A stretch of 64,000 nt of DNA from assembly GCA_951801955.1 (NCBI GenBank), contig CATOOV010000005.1:21011-85010 (forward strand). Reading direction: 5' to 3'. The notes under the pieces are model-generated. The model was not told the DNA's origin, made no database searches, and was given only the letters and a program-made list of their open reading frames with translations. Origin of the DNA: an uncultured Lachnospiraceae bacterium (lineage in GTDB: Bacteria; Bacillota; Clostridia; Lachnospirales; Lachnospiraceae). The number at the start of each line of letters is the position of its first letter. Positions within the stretch are counted from its first letter, which is position 1. A program made the translations under genes and the position numbers. This document shows positions 50,778 to 60,320 of this stretch, piece after piece.

Positions 50778-51752
50778 TTATAGATTCTCCTTATACCAGT
50801 CAATTGCAAGCTTAATGCCATCATCAAAACTATACTGTGGATCATATCCCAATAATTTTTTTGCCTTGGAAATATCTGCATTGCTATGTTTAATGTCACC
50901 GGCACGATCTGGTCCAAAATTGGGTTCCATATTCTTTCCCAATGCTTTCGCTAATTGATAATATATATCAATCAGATATTCACGCCCGCCATAAGCAATA
51001 TTAAAAGCTTCCCCTGCCGCCTCATGGGAGGCTAGACAAGCTTTTAAATTTGCTTCAATTACATTATCGATGTAGGTAAAATCCCTGGATTGCTTTCCAT
51101 CCCCATTAATTGTAGGTATTTCATCATTCATAAGCAGTTTAATAAACTTTGGGATCACTGCAGCATATGCGCCGTCCGGCGTCTGCCTTCTTCCAAACAC
51201 ATTAAAATAACGCATTCCATAGGTATCTAACCCATAATGCTTTGTATATTGTTTTGCCCATTCCTCGTCACACCGTTTTGTCACGGCATAGGGTGATAAT
51301 AAATTCCCCTCTACCCCCTCGCATTTAGGAAGATTAGGCTCATCCCCATAGACAGAAGAACTGCTTGCATAAACAAATTTTTTTACATTATTTTGCCGTG
51401 CTGCTTCCAGCATATTCAAAGTCCCCTGAATATTATTTGCGCAATAGAATAGAGGCATCTCAATCGAACGCGGAACACTTCCCCATGCAGCTTGATGCAA
51501 GACATAATCCACTCCCTTACATGCACTCATACAAATATCGATATCCTTTATATCACCTTTGATAAATTCATAATTTTGATTACCTGTAAATAAATCAATA
51601 TTTTCAATTTTTCCCGTAGACAGATCATCCAGGCAACGCACTCTATGCCCCATATTTAAAATTGATTCACATAAATTTGAACCAATAAAACCTGCGCCGC
51701 CAGTAATCAAAAATAAGGATTGCTCAGGAAATTTAAGATTTTTATAACTCAT
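50778..51752 (-). CDS. UDP-HexNAc(A) 4-epimerase, TviC/WbpP-like
   Basis: 324 aa from ATG 51752 (GGAGG 7 nt upstream). An extended SDR with the NAD motif TGGAGFIGSN at ~18-27, catalytic SSSSVYGDE and SPYAVTKR (YxxxK), and the family words HQAAWGSVPRS and RRQTPDGAYAAVIPKF. WbpP/TviC enzymes interconvert UDP-GlcNAc(A) and UDP-GalNAc(A). The start lies 1 nt after the dehydrogenase stop, so both are co-translated and would together make UDP-GalNAcA. Confidence 0.93.
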   Translation of the reverse strand: MSYKNLKFPEQSLFLITGGAGFIGSNLCESILNMGHRVRCLDDLSTGKIENIDLFTGNQNYEFIKGDIKDIDICMSACKGVDYVLHQAAWGSVPRSIEMPLFYCANNIQGTLNMLEAARQNNVKKFVYASSSSVYGDEPNLPKCEGVEGNLLSPYAVTKRCDEEWAKQYTKHYGLDTYGMRYFNVFGRRQTPDGAYAAVIPKFIKLLMNDEIPTINGDGKQSRDFTYIDNVIEANLKACLASHEAAGEAFNIAYGGREYLIDIYYQLAKALGKNMEPNFGPDRAGDIKHSNADISKAKKLLGYDPQYSFDDGIKLAIDWYKENL

Positions 51753-51753
51753 T

Positions 51754-53064
51754 TTATAACCTCCAATAGATATATCCAGCATTCTCATAATCATTTCGAT
51801 TTAAAATTCCTTTTAAATCTAAAAGTATTCTCTTATTGTTTACAAATAACCCATCTAAAAATTCCATTGACAGGCTTACAAATTCTTTATGCGCCACAGC
51901 CAGAATTACTGCATCCATATTTTTTAACTCACTTAAATCCGTAAATTCAATATCATATAAACATTTTGCTTCACTAGAATCAGCTTGTGGATCTGCAATC
52001 ACAGGATATATTCCATATTCCCTTAATTCATTTACAATATCAATTACTTTCGTATTCCTTGTATCAGGACAATTTTCTTTAAATGTGAAACCCAAAATAG
52101 CAACCTTAGCATTTTTTACACTCTTGTCCGCTTTAATTAAATTTTTTACTAAATTTTCTGCCACATATTTTCCCATATCATCGTTGATTCTTCTGCCAGA
52201 AAGGATAATCTGGCTATGATAACCTAACTGTTCTGCTTTATAAGTCAAATAATAAGGGTCAACCCCAATACAATGTCCGCCTACTAATCCTGGTCTGAAA
52301 TTCAGAAAATTCCACTTAGTCCCTGCCGCCTCCAATACAGATTTTGTGTCAATTCCCATCCTATTAAAAATAATAGATAATTCATTCATAAAGGCAATGT
52401 TAATATCACGCTGGCTGTTTTCAATGACTTTTGCTGCTTCTGCAACTTTAATACTATCCGCTTTATATACACCAGCTTCCACTACTAGACGATAAACATT
52501 GGCAATTTCTTCCAACGCCTCCTCGTCCATTCCCGAAACTATCTTGGTAATTGTCTCAAGTCGATGGACTTTATCACCAGGATTGATTCTTTCTGGAGAA
52601 TAACCAATTTTAAAATCCCTTCCGCATTTTAATCCAGATTCTTTTTCCAGAATCGGTATACAGATATCTTCTGTTACTCCCGGATATACCGTGGATTCAT
52701 ACACTACAATGGAGCCTTCTACTAAATTTCTTCCTAAAATTTTGCTTGCGCTTTCTACCGGAGATAAATCTGGAGTATGGTCTGCCTTTACCGGAGTGGG
52801 GACTGCCACAATATGAAATTTGGCTTCACGAAGTTTCGTTTCATCTGCAGTAAATTCCACCGTACATTTTTGAATCTCTTCATCTCCGATTTCCTTTGTA
52901 GGATCTATACCTTTTTGATAAAGTTCAATTTTCTTTTCATTCAAATCAAACCCTATGACTCCCACTTTTTTTGAAAAAGCAACTGCAATCGGCATTCCTA
53001 CATATCCAAGCCCAATTAATGAAATCTTCTCTTGTTTCTTTATCAGTTTTTCAGATAATCCCAA
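51754..53064 (-). CDS. UDP-N-acetylhexosamine 6-dehydrogenase, TviB/WbpO-like
   Basis: 436 aa from a TTG at 53064, preceded by AGGAGG at 8 nt. The NAD-binding motif [13 protein letters not shown] is near residue 18, the central helical segment has [20 protein letters not shown], and the catalytic cysteine lies in [17 protein letters not shown]. The end carries the UDP-binding domain ([20 protein letters not shown]). Members oxidise UDP-GlcNAc or UDP-GalNAc to the uronic acid. With the epimerase gene it matches the Vi-antigen TviB/TviC and Pseudomonas WbpO/WbpP pairs. The exact sugar cannot be read from sequence. Confidence 0.93.
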   Translation of the reverse strand: MGLSEKLIKKQEKISLIGLGYVGMPIAVAFSKKVGVIGFDLNEKKIELYQKGIDPTKEIGDEEIQKCTVEFTADETKLREAKFHIVAVPTPVKADHTPDLSPVESASKILGRNLVEGSIVVYESTVYPGVTEDICIPILEKESGLKCGRDFKIGYSPERINPGDKVHRLETITKIVSGMDEEALEEIANVYRLVVEAGVYKADSIKVAEAAKVIENSQRDINIAFMNELSIIFNRMGIDTKSVLEAAGTKWNFLNFRPGLVGGHCIGVDPYYLTYKAEQLGYHSQIILSGRRINDDMGKYVAENLVKNLIKADKSVKNAKVAILGFTFKENCPDTRNTKVIDIVNELREYGIYPVIADPQADSSEAKCLYDIEFTDLSELKNMDAVILAVAHKEFVSLSMEFLDGLFVNNKRILLDLKGILNRNDYENAGYIYWRL

Positions 53065-53107
53065 AACACTTTCCTCCTATTTCCACTGTTTAAACCTTAA
53101 AAATGAT

Positions 53108-56100
53108 TTATTTTCTTTCATTTTGTATTTTGTTTATTTCCTCTAAATACGCACGGATAATGATATTGCGGTCGAATTCCTTTTCTACCTTTTTCCGCCC
53201 AGCCATACCCATCTTTGCTTTTTCACTATTTTCAAGATGAATAAATCTCTCCATTACATTTTCCAACTCATCTGCACTGCCTGGTGAACATCCCAGCCCG
53301 GAAATCCCTTCCTCAAAAGTTTCCTGGCATCCTGGAACATTTGTGGTTAAGACTGGTCTTCCCGTTGCCGCTGCCTCTAACAATACATTTGACATTCCTT
53401 CATGATAACTTGGTAAAACCAAAGCATAACATTCTTTCATATAAGAATGTATATCATCTTGTTTACCACACAATTCAACATATTTCTGTGCTTGGCTCTG
53501 GCGCAGTTCTTCTTTAAAATCATCTTCACAATATCCCACCAACTGAAAGCTAAGATTGTCGTATCTTTCGTGAAGCCTTTTTGCCGCTTCCACTAATTCC
53601 AGTACACCTTTATTTCTCATTAATCTTCCTACAAATAAAAATGTAATGTTATCTTGGTCGCTTGGGTACTTTTCAAAACAATGTTCCTTTAAATTTACGC
53701 CTGATCCAGGAATTAACCTTATATTTTTATATTTTGGACCACCTTTTACAAAATATTCCATGTTTTCCTTGTTTTGAAAAAAAATACAAGAAGCTTTTTT
53801 TACTGCCTTCCGATACATATACAGTAATACCCTACTAAAAGCATCGTTCGCTTCAATAGCCGTCCCTAAGCCTGTAACATTTGTAATATATGGAATATGC
53901 AGCAAACGACTGGCAAAACCTCCATATATATTTGGCTTCACCGTATATGTTAAGACAACATCTGGCTGTATGTCACGTAATGTCTTTAAATATTTCTGAA
54001 ATAATACAAAATCCCGAAAAATATTTTTTCCTCTCCGGTCAACATCAGCAGGGTGGAATATCGTTCCCAATGCTTCCAATTTTTCAATATAATCCCCTTC
54101 TGGCAGCATAATATGGACCTCATGTTCCTTAACCAAGTATTCCAGTAATTCTTTTCTGAATTTATACAATCCAAGGTCATCATTTGTTATGATCAATACC
54201 TTCATACTTTTTTTCCCTTTACCCGATGTAAAATTAGAATGGCATCCTTCTCCCTTTGCCGTTTCTTCCGTCAATTCAATAGACCTTCCCAGTGAATTCA
54301 CACGATAATTTTCCTTATATTCACTCATAGCCATATCATACGTTAAATCTCCAAATGCTTTTTCTGCAAGACTGCCGATTTTTCCTGGAATTCTACCCAT
54401 TAATTTGACTGGTAAATTTGTAAAAGGAAGCATAACAATACGATGCCCTTTTACCGCCGCAATCATCTCGACCATATCAGAGGTATTGGTATATTCTGCG
54501 TTTTGAGGAAAAAATACTCCTGATTCCTGGTTATCTATCATCAATTTTACAAACTGGCATAAGTTGTCAATATGTAACATAGAACGTTTATTTTTCACAA
54601 TCGGAAATACCGGAAGCTTAGACGCTAATTTCACAAGTTCTGGATAATTTCCTTTACTTCCCTTCCCATAAATCATAGGGGGGCGCAGCACAACAACCCG
54701 AAACAATTCATCTTCCAAATCCCTGATTCTTTGATCTGCCTGCCATTTGGAATCTCCATAAAAATTCAGAGGCTGCGGCTTCGTATCCGCTTTGATCATT
54801 TTTTCTTTGCATCCTGAATAAACAATCATAGATGACATAAAAATAAACTGTTTCACACCTGCTGCTTTTGCTTTGTTCGCAACTTCTACCGCTAATTCCG
54901 TATTGACTTTATAATAGAGCTGTTTCTGCTGTTCTGTAACATTTCCCACATCTGCGTGGGCAATGCCAGCCACATGGAATACCACATCATAATGAGAAAA
55001 GTCATTGTTTCTCCACGCATCATCCAGCATATCCATAGTTTCTATCATGTATTTGCCAGGAGTTTGATTCAGCCATGCTTCCACAGCATTTCCAATATAA
55101 GAATTGGCGCCTGTAATCAAAATATGTTTTTGCCCAGATTCTACAACTGGCATAGATTCCTTACAGAAAGGAAAATCTTCTTCCACAAACTTATCTTGCA
55201 GGGCGATTCTTCTTTTTATGTTTGTATAAATTGTTGCTGCAAAACTAACAACTGCAGCAGCGCCTGTAAATTTCAAAACAATGTGTGAGTCTCTTTTAGG
55301 GTCGGCAAAATTTTTCTGCTTATTTAGAAGCTTTTTCCAAATAAGAGAAATCGCCCCGATTCCAAGAACACAAGCTGTTCCCATCACAGCTGCACCTGTA
55401 CAGATATCTTTCTTAATTTTTTCTGGTGAAAAGATGGAACTCGTATCTGCCCCTTCTTTATGCATTTCACCCGTACCGCCTTCTACAACGCCATCGGAAC
55501 TCAGCACGCTTCCAATCGTCGCAAAAAAACATTTGATATCCATCCAAAGCCCCATTTTCTGCGTATATTCACCATCAAACCTTGCTTTATCCGGTATCTC
55601 AAGCTCATCCCTTCCATTTACCTGCGCCCATCCGGTAATCCCTGGCTTAATACGGTTTGCCCCATATTTATCACGCTCTGCAATCAAATCATCTTGATTC
55701 CAAAGTGCTGGTCTTGGACCAACCAATGTCAAAGTGGCGTTCACTACCTGCCAAAGCTGAGGCAGTTCATCTAACGAATATTTTCGCATAAAACGCCCAC
55801 TCCTTGTGATATAAGCATCCGGGTCACTGAGCAAATGGGTAGGCATATCCTTCGGCGTATCCACATACATCGTACGAAATTTCCAAATTTCAAAAAATTC
55901 TTTATCTTTTCCCACACGTTTCTGCTTAAATAGGACTGGTCCTTTGGAATCGAGTTTTATTGCCACCGCAAGAATGCCCATAATAGGAGCCAAAACAATA
56001 CTGGCGCCGCCAGCAATCACAATGTCTAATGTTCTCTTTAAGGGTAAATATCGTTTTTGTTTTTCTGTCAAAACATAAGAATAACTCTCATCTAATGGTT

Positions 56101-56137
56101 TATCTTTCTGAATTATGATCTTTTTTTGCCTTTCCAT
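53108..56137 (-). CDS. Three-domain fusion: initiating phosphosugar transferase, SDR reductase/epimerase, GT4 glycosyltransferase
   Basis: 1009 aa from ATG 56137 (GGAG 9 nt upstream). Residues ~20-225: bacterial sugar transferase (KRTLDIVIAGGASIVLAPIM, FKQKRVGKDKEFFEIWKFRT, DELPQLWQVVNATLTLVGPR). Two transmembrane segments at ~242-266 and ~290-308. Residues ~335-600: SDR (LITGANSYIGNAVEAWLNQT, FMSSMIVYSG, NFYGDSKW with YxxxK). Residues ~645-1009: GT4 (MKVLIITNDDLGLYKFRKEL, FLFVGRLMRNKG, LPSYHEGMSNVLLEAAATGR). It would attach a HexNAc-1-phosphate to undecaprenyl phosphate, reduce a 4-keto sugar and add the next sugar. The GT4 junction lies at a run of seven A (54208-54214); one A fewer would give a stop overlapping ATG 54205. 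Confidence 0.9.
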   Translation of the reverse strand: MERQKKIIIQKDKPLDESYSYVLTEKQKRYLPLKRTLDIVIAGGASIVLAPIMGILAVAIKLDSKGPVLFKQKRVGKDKEFFEIWKFRTMYVDTPKDMPTHLLSDPDAYITRSGRFMRKYSLDELPQLWQVVNATLTLVGPRPALWNQDDLIAERDKYGANRIKPGITGWAQVNGRDELEIPDKARFDGEYTQKMGLWMDIKCFFATIGSVLSSDGVVEGGTGEMHKEGADTSSIFSPEKIKKDICTGAAVMGTACVLGIGAISLIWKKLLNKQKNFADPKRDSHIVLKFTGAAAVVSFAATIYTNIKRRIALQDKFVEEDFPFCKESMPVVESGQKHILITGANSYIGNAVEAWLNQTPGKYMIETMDMLDDAWRNNDFSHYDVVFHVAGIAHADVGNVTEQQKQLYYKVNTELAVEVANKAKAAGVKQFIFMSSMIVYSGCKEKMIKADTKPQPLNFYGDSKWQADQRIRDLEDELFRVVVLRPPMIYGKGSKGNYPELVKLASKLPVFPIVKNKRSMLHIDNLCQFVKLMIDNQESGVFFPQNAEYTNTSDMVEMIAAVKGHRIVMLPFTNLPVKLMGRIPGKIGSLAEKAFGDLTYDMAMSEYKENYRVNSLGRSIELTEETAKGEGCHSNFTSGKGKKSMKVLIITNDDLGLYKFRKELLEYLVKEHEVHIMLPEGDYIEKLEALGTIFHPADVDRRGKNIFRDFVLFQKYLKTLRDIQPDVVLTYTVKPNIYGGFASRLLHIPYITNVTGLGTAIEANDAFSRVLLYMYRKAVKKASCIFFQNKENMEYFVKGGPKYKNIRLIPGSGVNLKEHCFEKYPSDQDNITFLFVGRLMRNKGVLELVEAAKRLHERYDNLSFQLVGYCEDDFKEELRQSQAQKYVELCGKQDDIHSYMKECYALVLPSYHEGMSNVLLEAAATGRPVLTTNVPGCQETFEEGISGLGCSPGSADELENVMERFIHLENSEKAKMGMAGRKKVEKEFDRNIIIRAYLEEINKIQNERK

Positions 56138-56306
56138 TCTCATAATCTCCTATTTTTGTTAATTTACTTATCCCTTATGACAGCCAGGCGGCAAAAGGAA
56201 ATGCCTTTTAGGTATACTTTATGAAACGCCGGACGGTATCAAGGATACTCTTGAGATATCCCTATTTTGGCTTATTGATATCTGGCAAATCGGTGGGAAG
56301 TCTTAC

Positions 56307-58157
56307 CTAATTTGGATGATACGTAGCTACAATTTCCTGTACACACTTGCGGATATCCTCCGGTTCCTTCACAACATATGCCGCTAAATTTTCCAACTGC
56401 ATTAGGAAATGCTCCTCATCCATTTTAATTGGCTTACCAATATGAATCAATTTATTTGCCGTATCCTGCAGACCTTCCTCTTCCATCAGCATTTCTTCAT
56501 AAAGCTTTTCCCCTGGTCTTAATCCAGTGTAGGCAATTTGAATATCCTCTCCTGGTTTATGCCCGGACAGAAGTATCAGATTCCGTGCTAAATCTGCAAT
56601 CTTTACCGGTTCTCCCATATCCAATACAAAGATTTCCCCGCCCTTCGCATAAGCTCCTGCCTGGAGCACAAGGGACACCGCTTCTGAAATCGTCATAAAA
56701 TACCGGATAATATCAGGATGAGTAACCGTCACGGGCCCACCCTGTGCAATCTGTTTTTTAAATAGCGGAATCACACTGCCATTGCTGCCCAACACATTTC
56801 CAAAACGTACGGCAACAAACTCTGTACGCGACCGATTGTTATAAGTCTGGATAATCATTTCACAGATCCGCTTCGTCGCGCCCATAATATTGGTGGGGTT
56901 TACTGCCTTATCGGTTGAAATCATCACAAACCGCTTGACCCGCCATCGGTCGGCCGCCTGCACTACCTTTAAAGTCCCTAAAACATTATTCTTTACCGCT
57001 TCATTGGGACTGTCCTCCATCAAGGGGACATGTTTATGTGCCGCTGCATGATAAACAATATCAGGACGGTATTTCTCAAAAATCAGATCCATCCGTTTGG
57101 TATTCCGAACTGACGCAATCAGCACGGTAAGTTCCAGCTCTGGAAACTTTTGTTTCAGTTCATTCTGAATATCATATGTTGTATTTTCATAAATATCCAC
57201 AATCACCAGCCTTTTGGGATTGTGCTGTGCCACCTGGCGGCAGATTTCACTCCCAATGGAGCCTCCTCCCCCTGTCACCAAAACCGTCTTTCCTGCCACA
57301 TAATCTAATATAGAAGATAAATCCACTTTCACCGGCTCCCTGCCAAGAAGGTCATTGACCTCCACTTCCTTCAGGGTGCTGATACTGACCTCGCCATTCA
57401 CCAATTGGTAAACTCCTGGCAGACGTTTCATTTCACATCCTGTTTCCTTACAGATATCCAGGATCTGTTTGATTTCCTTTGCAGGGGCAGAGGGAAGCGC
57501 CACCATAATCTCATCCACCTGGTATTTCTTTACCAGCCTTGGAATATCATTTCTATCACCCGAAATCTTCACCCCATGCAGATAACTTCCCTGTTTGGCT
57601 TTTGAATCGTCCACAATACAAACTACCCGCTTATTTACATGGCTGCTGTTTCGAATCTCCCGCACCAGCATATTTCCGGCTCCGCCTGCGCCAACCATCA
57701 ACACATTGGTACAAGTTTTTGCATCTTTCTGTCTCTTCCGAATTGTGCGGACCGTACGGTAGAAATATCTGCTTGCAACTACAAACACAAACAGGCATCC
57801 CCCATAAAATACATAATAACTTCTTGGCATACGCATATCGAACAACACCATCACCGCCATCTGGATTCCCGCGGACATCGCGCTGCCTGCAACAATATTC
57901 ATAAGTTCCGTTGCACCTGCATAACTCCACAGGCTGCCATAGAGCCGAAAAACATAAAATATTACAATCGTAAGCACTATCACTATAGAAATGTACTGTA
58001 GGCTTCTATCCAAATATTCCCTTGGAATCGAATCATAATGTCCCTCAAAACGCAAAATCAATGCTAAGATACTTGCAGCAATTACAGCCACAATATCATA
58101 CAAAATGAAAAACAGTTTTTTCAGCAGAAGCTGGTTGTTTTCTATCAATATCTTCAC
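56307..58157 (-). CDS. UDP-HexNAc 4,6-dehydratase, CapD/WbpM/PglF-like membrane protein
   Basis: 616 aa from a GTG at 58157, with AAGGGG 8 nt upstream; an ATG 17 codons earlier has no site. Four transmembrane helices (~10-125), a first Rossmann domain (VLMVGAGGAGNMLVREIRNS) and the catalytic SDR domain (LVTGGGGSIGSE near 295, ISTDKAVNPTNIMGATKR). The Tyr of the usual YxxxK is Met (MGATK), as in the large WbpM-type dehydratases. It converts UDP-GlcNAc to a 4-keto-6-deoxy sugar, which the SDR domain of the fusion downstream could reduce. The 150-bp gap to that gene suggests shared transcription. Confidence 0.93.
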   Translation of the reverse strand: MKILIENNQLLLKKLFFILYDIVAVIAASILALILRFEGHYDSIPREYLDRSLQYISIVIVLTIVIFYVFRLYGSLWSYAGATELMNIVAGSAMSAGIQMAVMVLFDMRMPRSYYVFYGGCLFVFVVASRYFYRTVRTIRKRQKDAKTCTNVLMVGAGGAGNMLVREIRNSSHVNKRVVCIVDDSKAKQGSYLHGVKISGDRNDIPRLVKKYQVDEIMVALPSAPAKEIKQILDICKETGCEMKRLPGVYQLVNGEVSISTLKEVEVNDLLGREPVKVDLSSILDYVAGKTVLVTGGGGSIGSEICRQVAQHNPKRLVIVDIYENTTYDIQNELKQKFPELELTVLIASVRNTKRMDLIFEKYRPDIVYHAAAHKHVPLMEDSPNEAVKNNVLGTLKVVQAADRWRVKRFVMISTDKAVNPTNIMGATKRICEMIIQTYNNRSRTEFVAVRFGNVLGSNGSVIPLFKKQIAQGGPVTVTHPDIIRYFMTISEAVSLVLQAGAYAKGGEIFVLDMGEPVKIADLARNLILLSGHKPGEDIQIAYTGLRPGEKLYEEMLMEEEGLQDTANKLIHIGKPIKMDEEHFLMQLENLAAYVVKEPEDIRKCVQEIVATYHPN

Positions 58158-58283
58158 GTAGATTCCCCTTCTCATAAACTTGTATATATAATTATGGATA
58201 AGATCCAATTTTTTCCAAAATTGCCCTTATTCCTTGCACATTATAACTCATCTTTTGTCAAATTACAACCATCCAGTATATTC

Positions 58284-60320
58284 CTACCCTTCTGAAAACC
58301 AGTAACCTGCACCCAAATAGAAACATAACCACAGAGGAGAAAACAAATTGTATTCTAAATTGCCTCTCACACTAAAACAAACATAGATAATTGTCAAAAA
58401 AAGCATCCATACTCCGCAGTCTTTTCCGCTTTTTTTTATATTTTTCAGACTTTTCAAGCCATTTTTCAGCATACAAAGCTGAATCAGAATAAAAGGGACC
58501 AGAATAAAAACACCATAACGGTATGCTATCTGGAGATATCCGTTGTATGCAGGAACCGCCTTGCGGAATACATGCACTTTTTCTCCTCTTCCAAAAAGGC
58601 TTAGTTTTCTCAGATATGCCTCCTGACAAACTGGAACTTCAATGTTGTCTTCTTGAACCACTCCTTCCATCAAACCAGGTTCAAGCTGGTTGAACGCCTC
58701 CATCATTTCCTCTGGCACACTGGTCAAAAGAATTTCCTCTTGATACTCTATCTCCAAGTTCAAATAGGATGGAAGATATTTCACGGCAACATGCACGAGA
58801 CATACCACGCAGCATGCCGCGGCGGCAGCGCTGATTCCCCGAAAAAACAGCCGCCACTTTTTCTCCTGCAGTTTCCTGCTACGCAAAAAAATACGCAGAA
58901 AAAAACAAAGTACAAGCAATGTTGCGGCAGCATAGCCTGTCTGGTTTCCTGCCCGAAATACGAAAAACAAGGACAATCCCGCCCCTGTCATATAGGAAAA
59001 ATACCAAAACCATTTCTTCCTTTTATACCAAATATTATCAAGTTCTACCAAAAAAATACTAAACATCAGCAGGGCATAGGCAGAAAATTCCTCAGAACTG
59101 TTAAAAATCCCATTATACTGGATTGCCGTCTTTTTGGTGCGGAATACCATAAGGTATATCACTGCAAAAAGAAAAATAATTTCCTGTGCCTTCATGATTT
59201 CATTCAGCAGTATGGACGGGCGCTCCATATGATCCCACATATAAATCACCATTCCACATGCAAATACCATAAAATAGCCCACAAAATGAATTCTTGTTTT
59301 TGCTGTCACATCAGAAATCATTGTCCCGATCCACAGGGCGAACCAGGAAAAAGCAAGCAGGTTTCTCCAGTCTATGGGATGCAGCCAGGAAATCGTCAAA
59401 AGTTCCTGGCGGTTTACCGCCTGCCTCGGTCCCTCCCAACAGAGCAAGGCAATTGCCCATAAAAAAATACAACACACAAAAAGCGCGTATTTCCAAGACA
59501 CACTATGCAAAAACCAGCCAAAAACATCTGCAAGTATCATCCAAAGAAAAAGCAAGGAAAACAATATTGTGCGAAATACCCTTCTTTTCTCTGGTGGAAT
59601 TTTGTTAGACAGCCATTTTCCAGCATCCTCAGCCAAAAGCCGATACGCATACTGTAGGCAGGACTGAACCCTGCCAATCTCTTCTTTCAATAATTGATAT
59701 CTGCTAGATAAACTTGCTGCTTTTCCGGTTGCCATTTTTACTATACACATACATGCAAAAAATACCATCAGAAACCCACAAAATGATATGGCAAGTATTT
59801 TTGCCACCCTCCAGGGAAGAAATCCAGAAACTTCATCCCGAAGTTGTATGGATTCCAGGGAAAAAAATTGATTCTGGGCATCATAAAATCGAAGCCCCAT
59901 CCCATACATTGGAATCGTTTCATCCAAAAAAACCAAATTCTCACCTGGCACAAGTACCACTGGCTGTTCCGCTATTTTTTTCTTATCCCGGTCCAGATAG
60001 AGAATTCCTGCCTGCATGGACTCCTGGCTCATGTTGTCCAGATTGATATAAACACATTTCCAGGCACGGAACTTGCCGTTGAGCACATACTTCTGAACCG
60101 TCTGTTTTCCATTGATCCAGAATCCCCCTGCCTGTTGGTCGTAAATAACATTTTTTCCAGATTTCCTAAGCTGTTTTTGTGAAAATTCATATACTTGTCC
60201 AGCGCTGGTAAATTGTTCAAAATTCACTTTTCTCCCAATATACATCATGGTAACCATAACACACAGCAAAAATCCTGCCAACAGACAGGCAAATATTTTT
60301 AATCCACCTTTTCTTTTCAT
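58284..60320 (-). CDS. Polytopic membrane protein, polysaccharide polymerase/ligase-like (paralogue 2)
   Basis: 678 aa from ATG 60320, overlapping the stop of the upstream gene as ATGA. One amino-terminal helix, an extracytoplasmic domain (~35-180; VYEFSQKQLRKSGKNVIYDQ, WKCVYINLDN), then ten or so transmembrane segments. A second outside loop holds AYNGYLQIAYRYG near the end. The layout matches its upstream neighbour, which has PHNAVIGMAYRYG. Proteins with this plan resemble Wzy polymerases and WaaL-type ligases; which job this one does cannot be told from sequence. Confidence 0.75.
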   Translation of the reverse strand: MKRKGGLKIFACLLAGFLLCVMVTMMYIGRKVNFEQFTSAGQVYEFSQKQLRKSGKNVIYDQQAGGFWINGKQTVQKYVLNGKFRAWKCVYINLDNMSQESMQAGILYLDRDKKKIAEQPVVLVPGENLVFLDETIPMYGMGLRFYDAQNQFFSLESIQLRDEVSGFLPWRVAKILAISFCGFLMVFFACMCIVKMATGKAASLSSRYQLLKEEIGRVQSCLQYAYRLLAEDAGKWLSNKIPPEKRRVFRTILFSLLFLWMILADVFGWFLHSVSWKYALFVCCIFLWAIALLCWEGPRQAVNRQELLTISWLHPIDWRNLLAFSWFALWIGTMISDVTAKTRIHFVGYFMVFACGMVIYMWDHMERPSILLNEIMKAQEIIFLFAVIYLMVFRTKKTAIQYNGIFNSSEEFSAYALLMFSIFLVELDNIWYKRKKWFWYFSYMTGAGLSLFFVFRAGNQTGYAAATLLVLCFFLRIFLRSRKLQEKKWRLFFRGISAAAAACCVVCLVHVAVKYLPSYLNLEIEYQEEILLTSVPEEMMEAFNQLEPGLMEGVVQEDNIEVPVCQEAYLRKLSLFGRGEKVHVFRKAVPAYNGYLQIAYRYGVFILVPFILIQLCMLKNGLKSLKNIKKSGKDCGVWMLFLTIIYVCFSVRGNLEYNLFSPLWLCFYLGAGYWFSEG

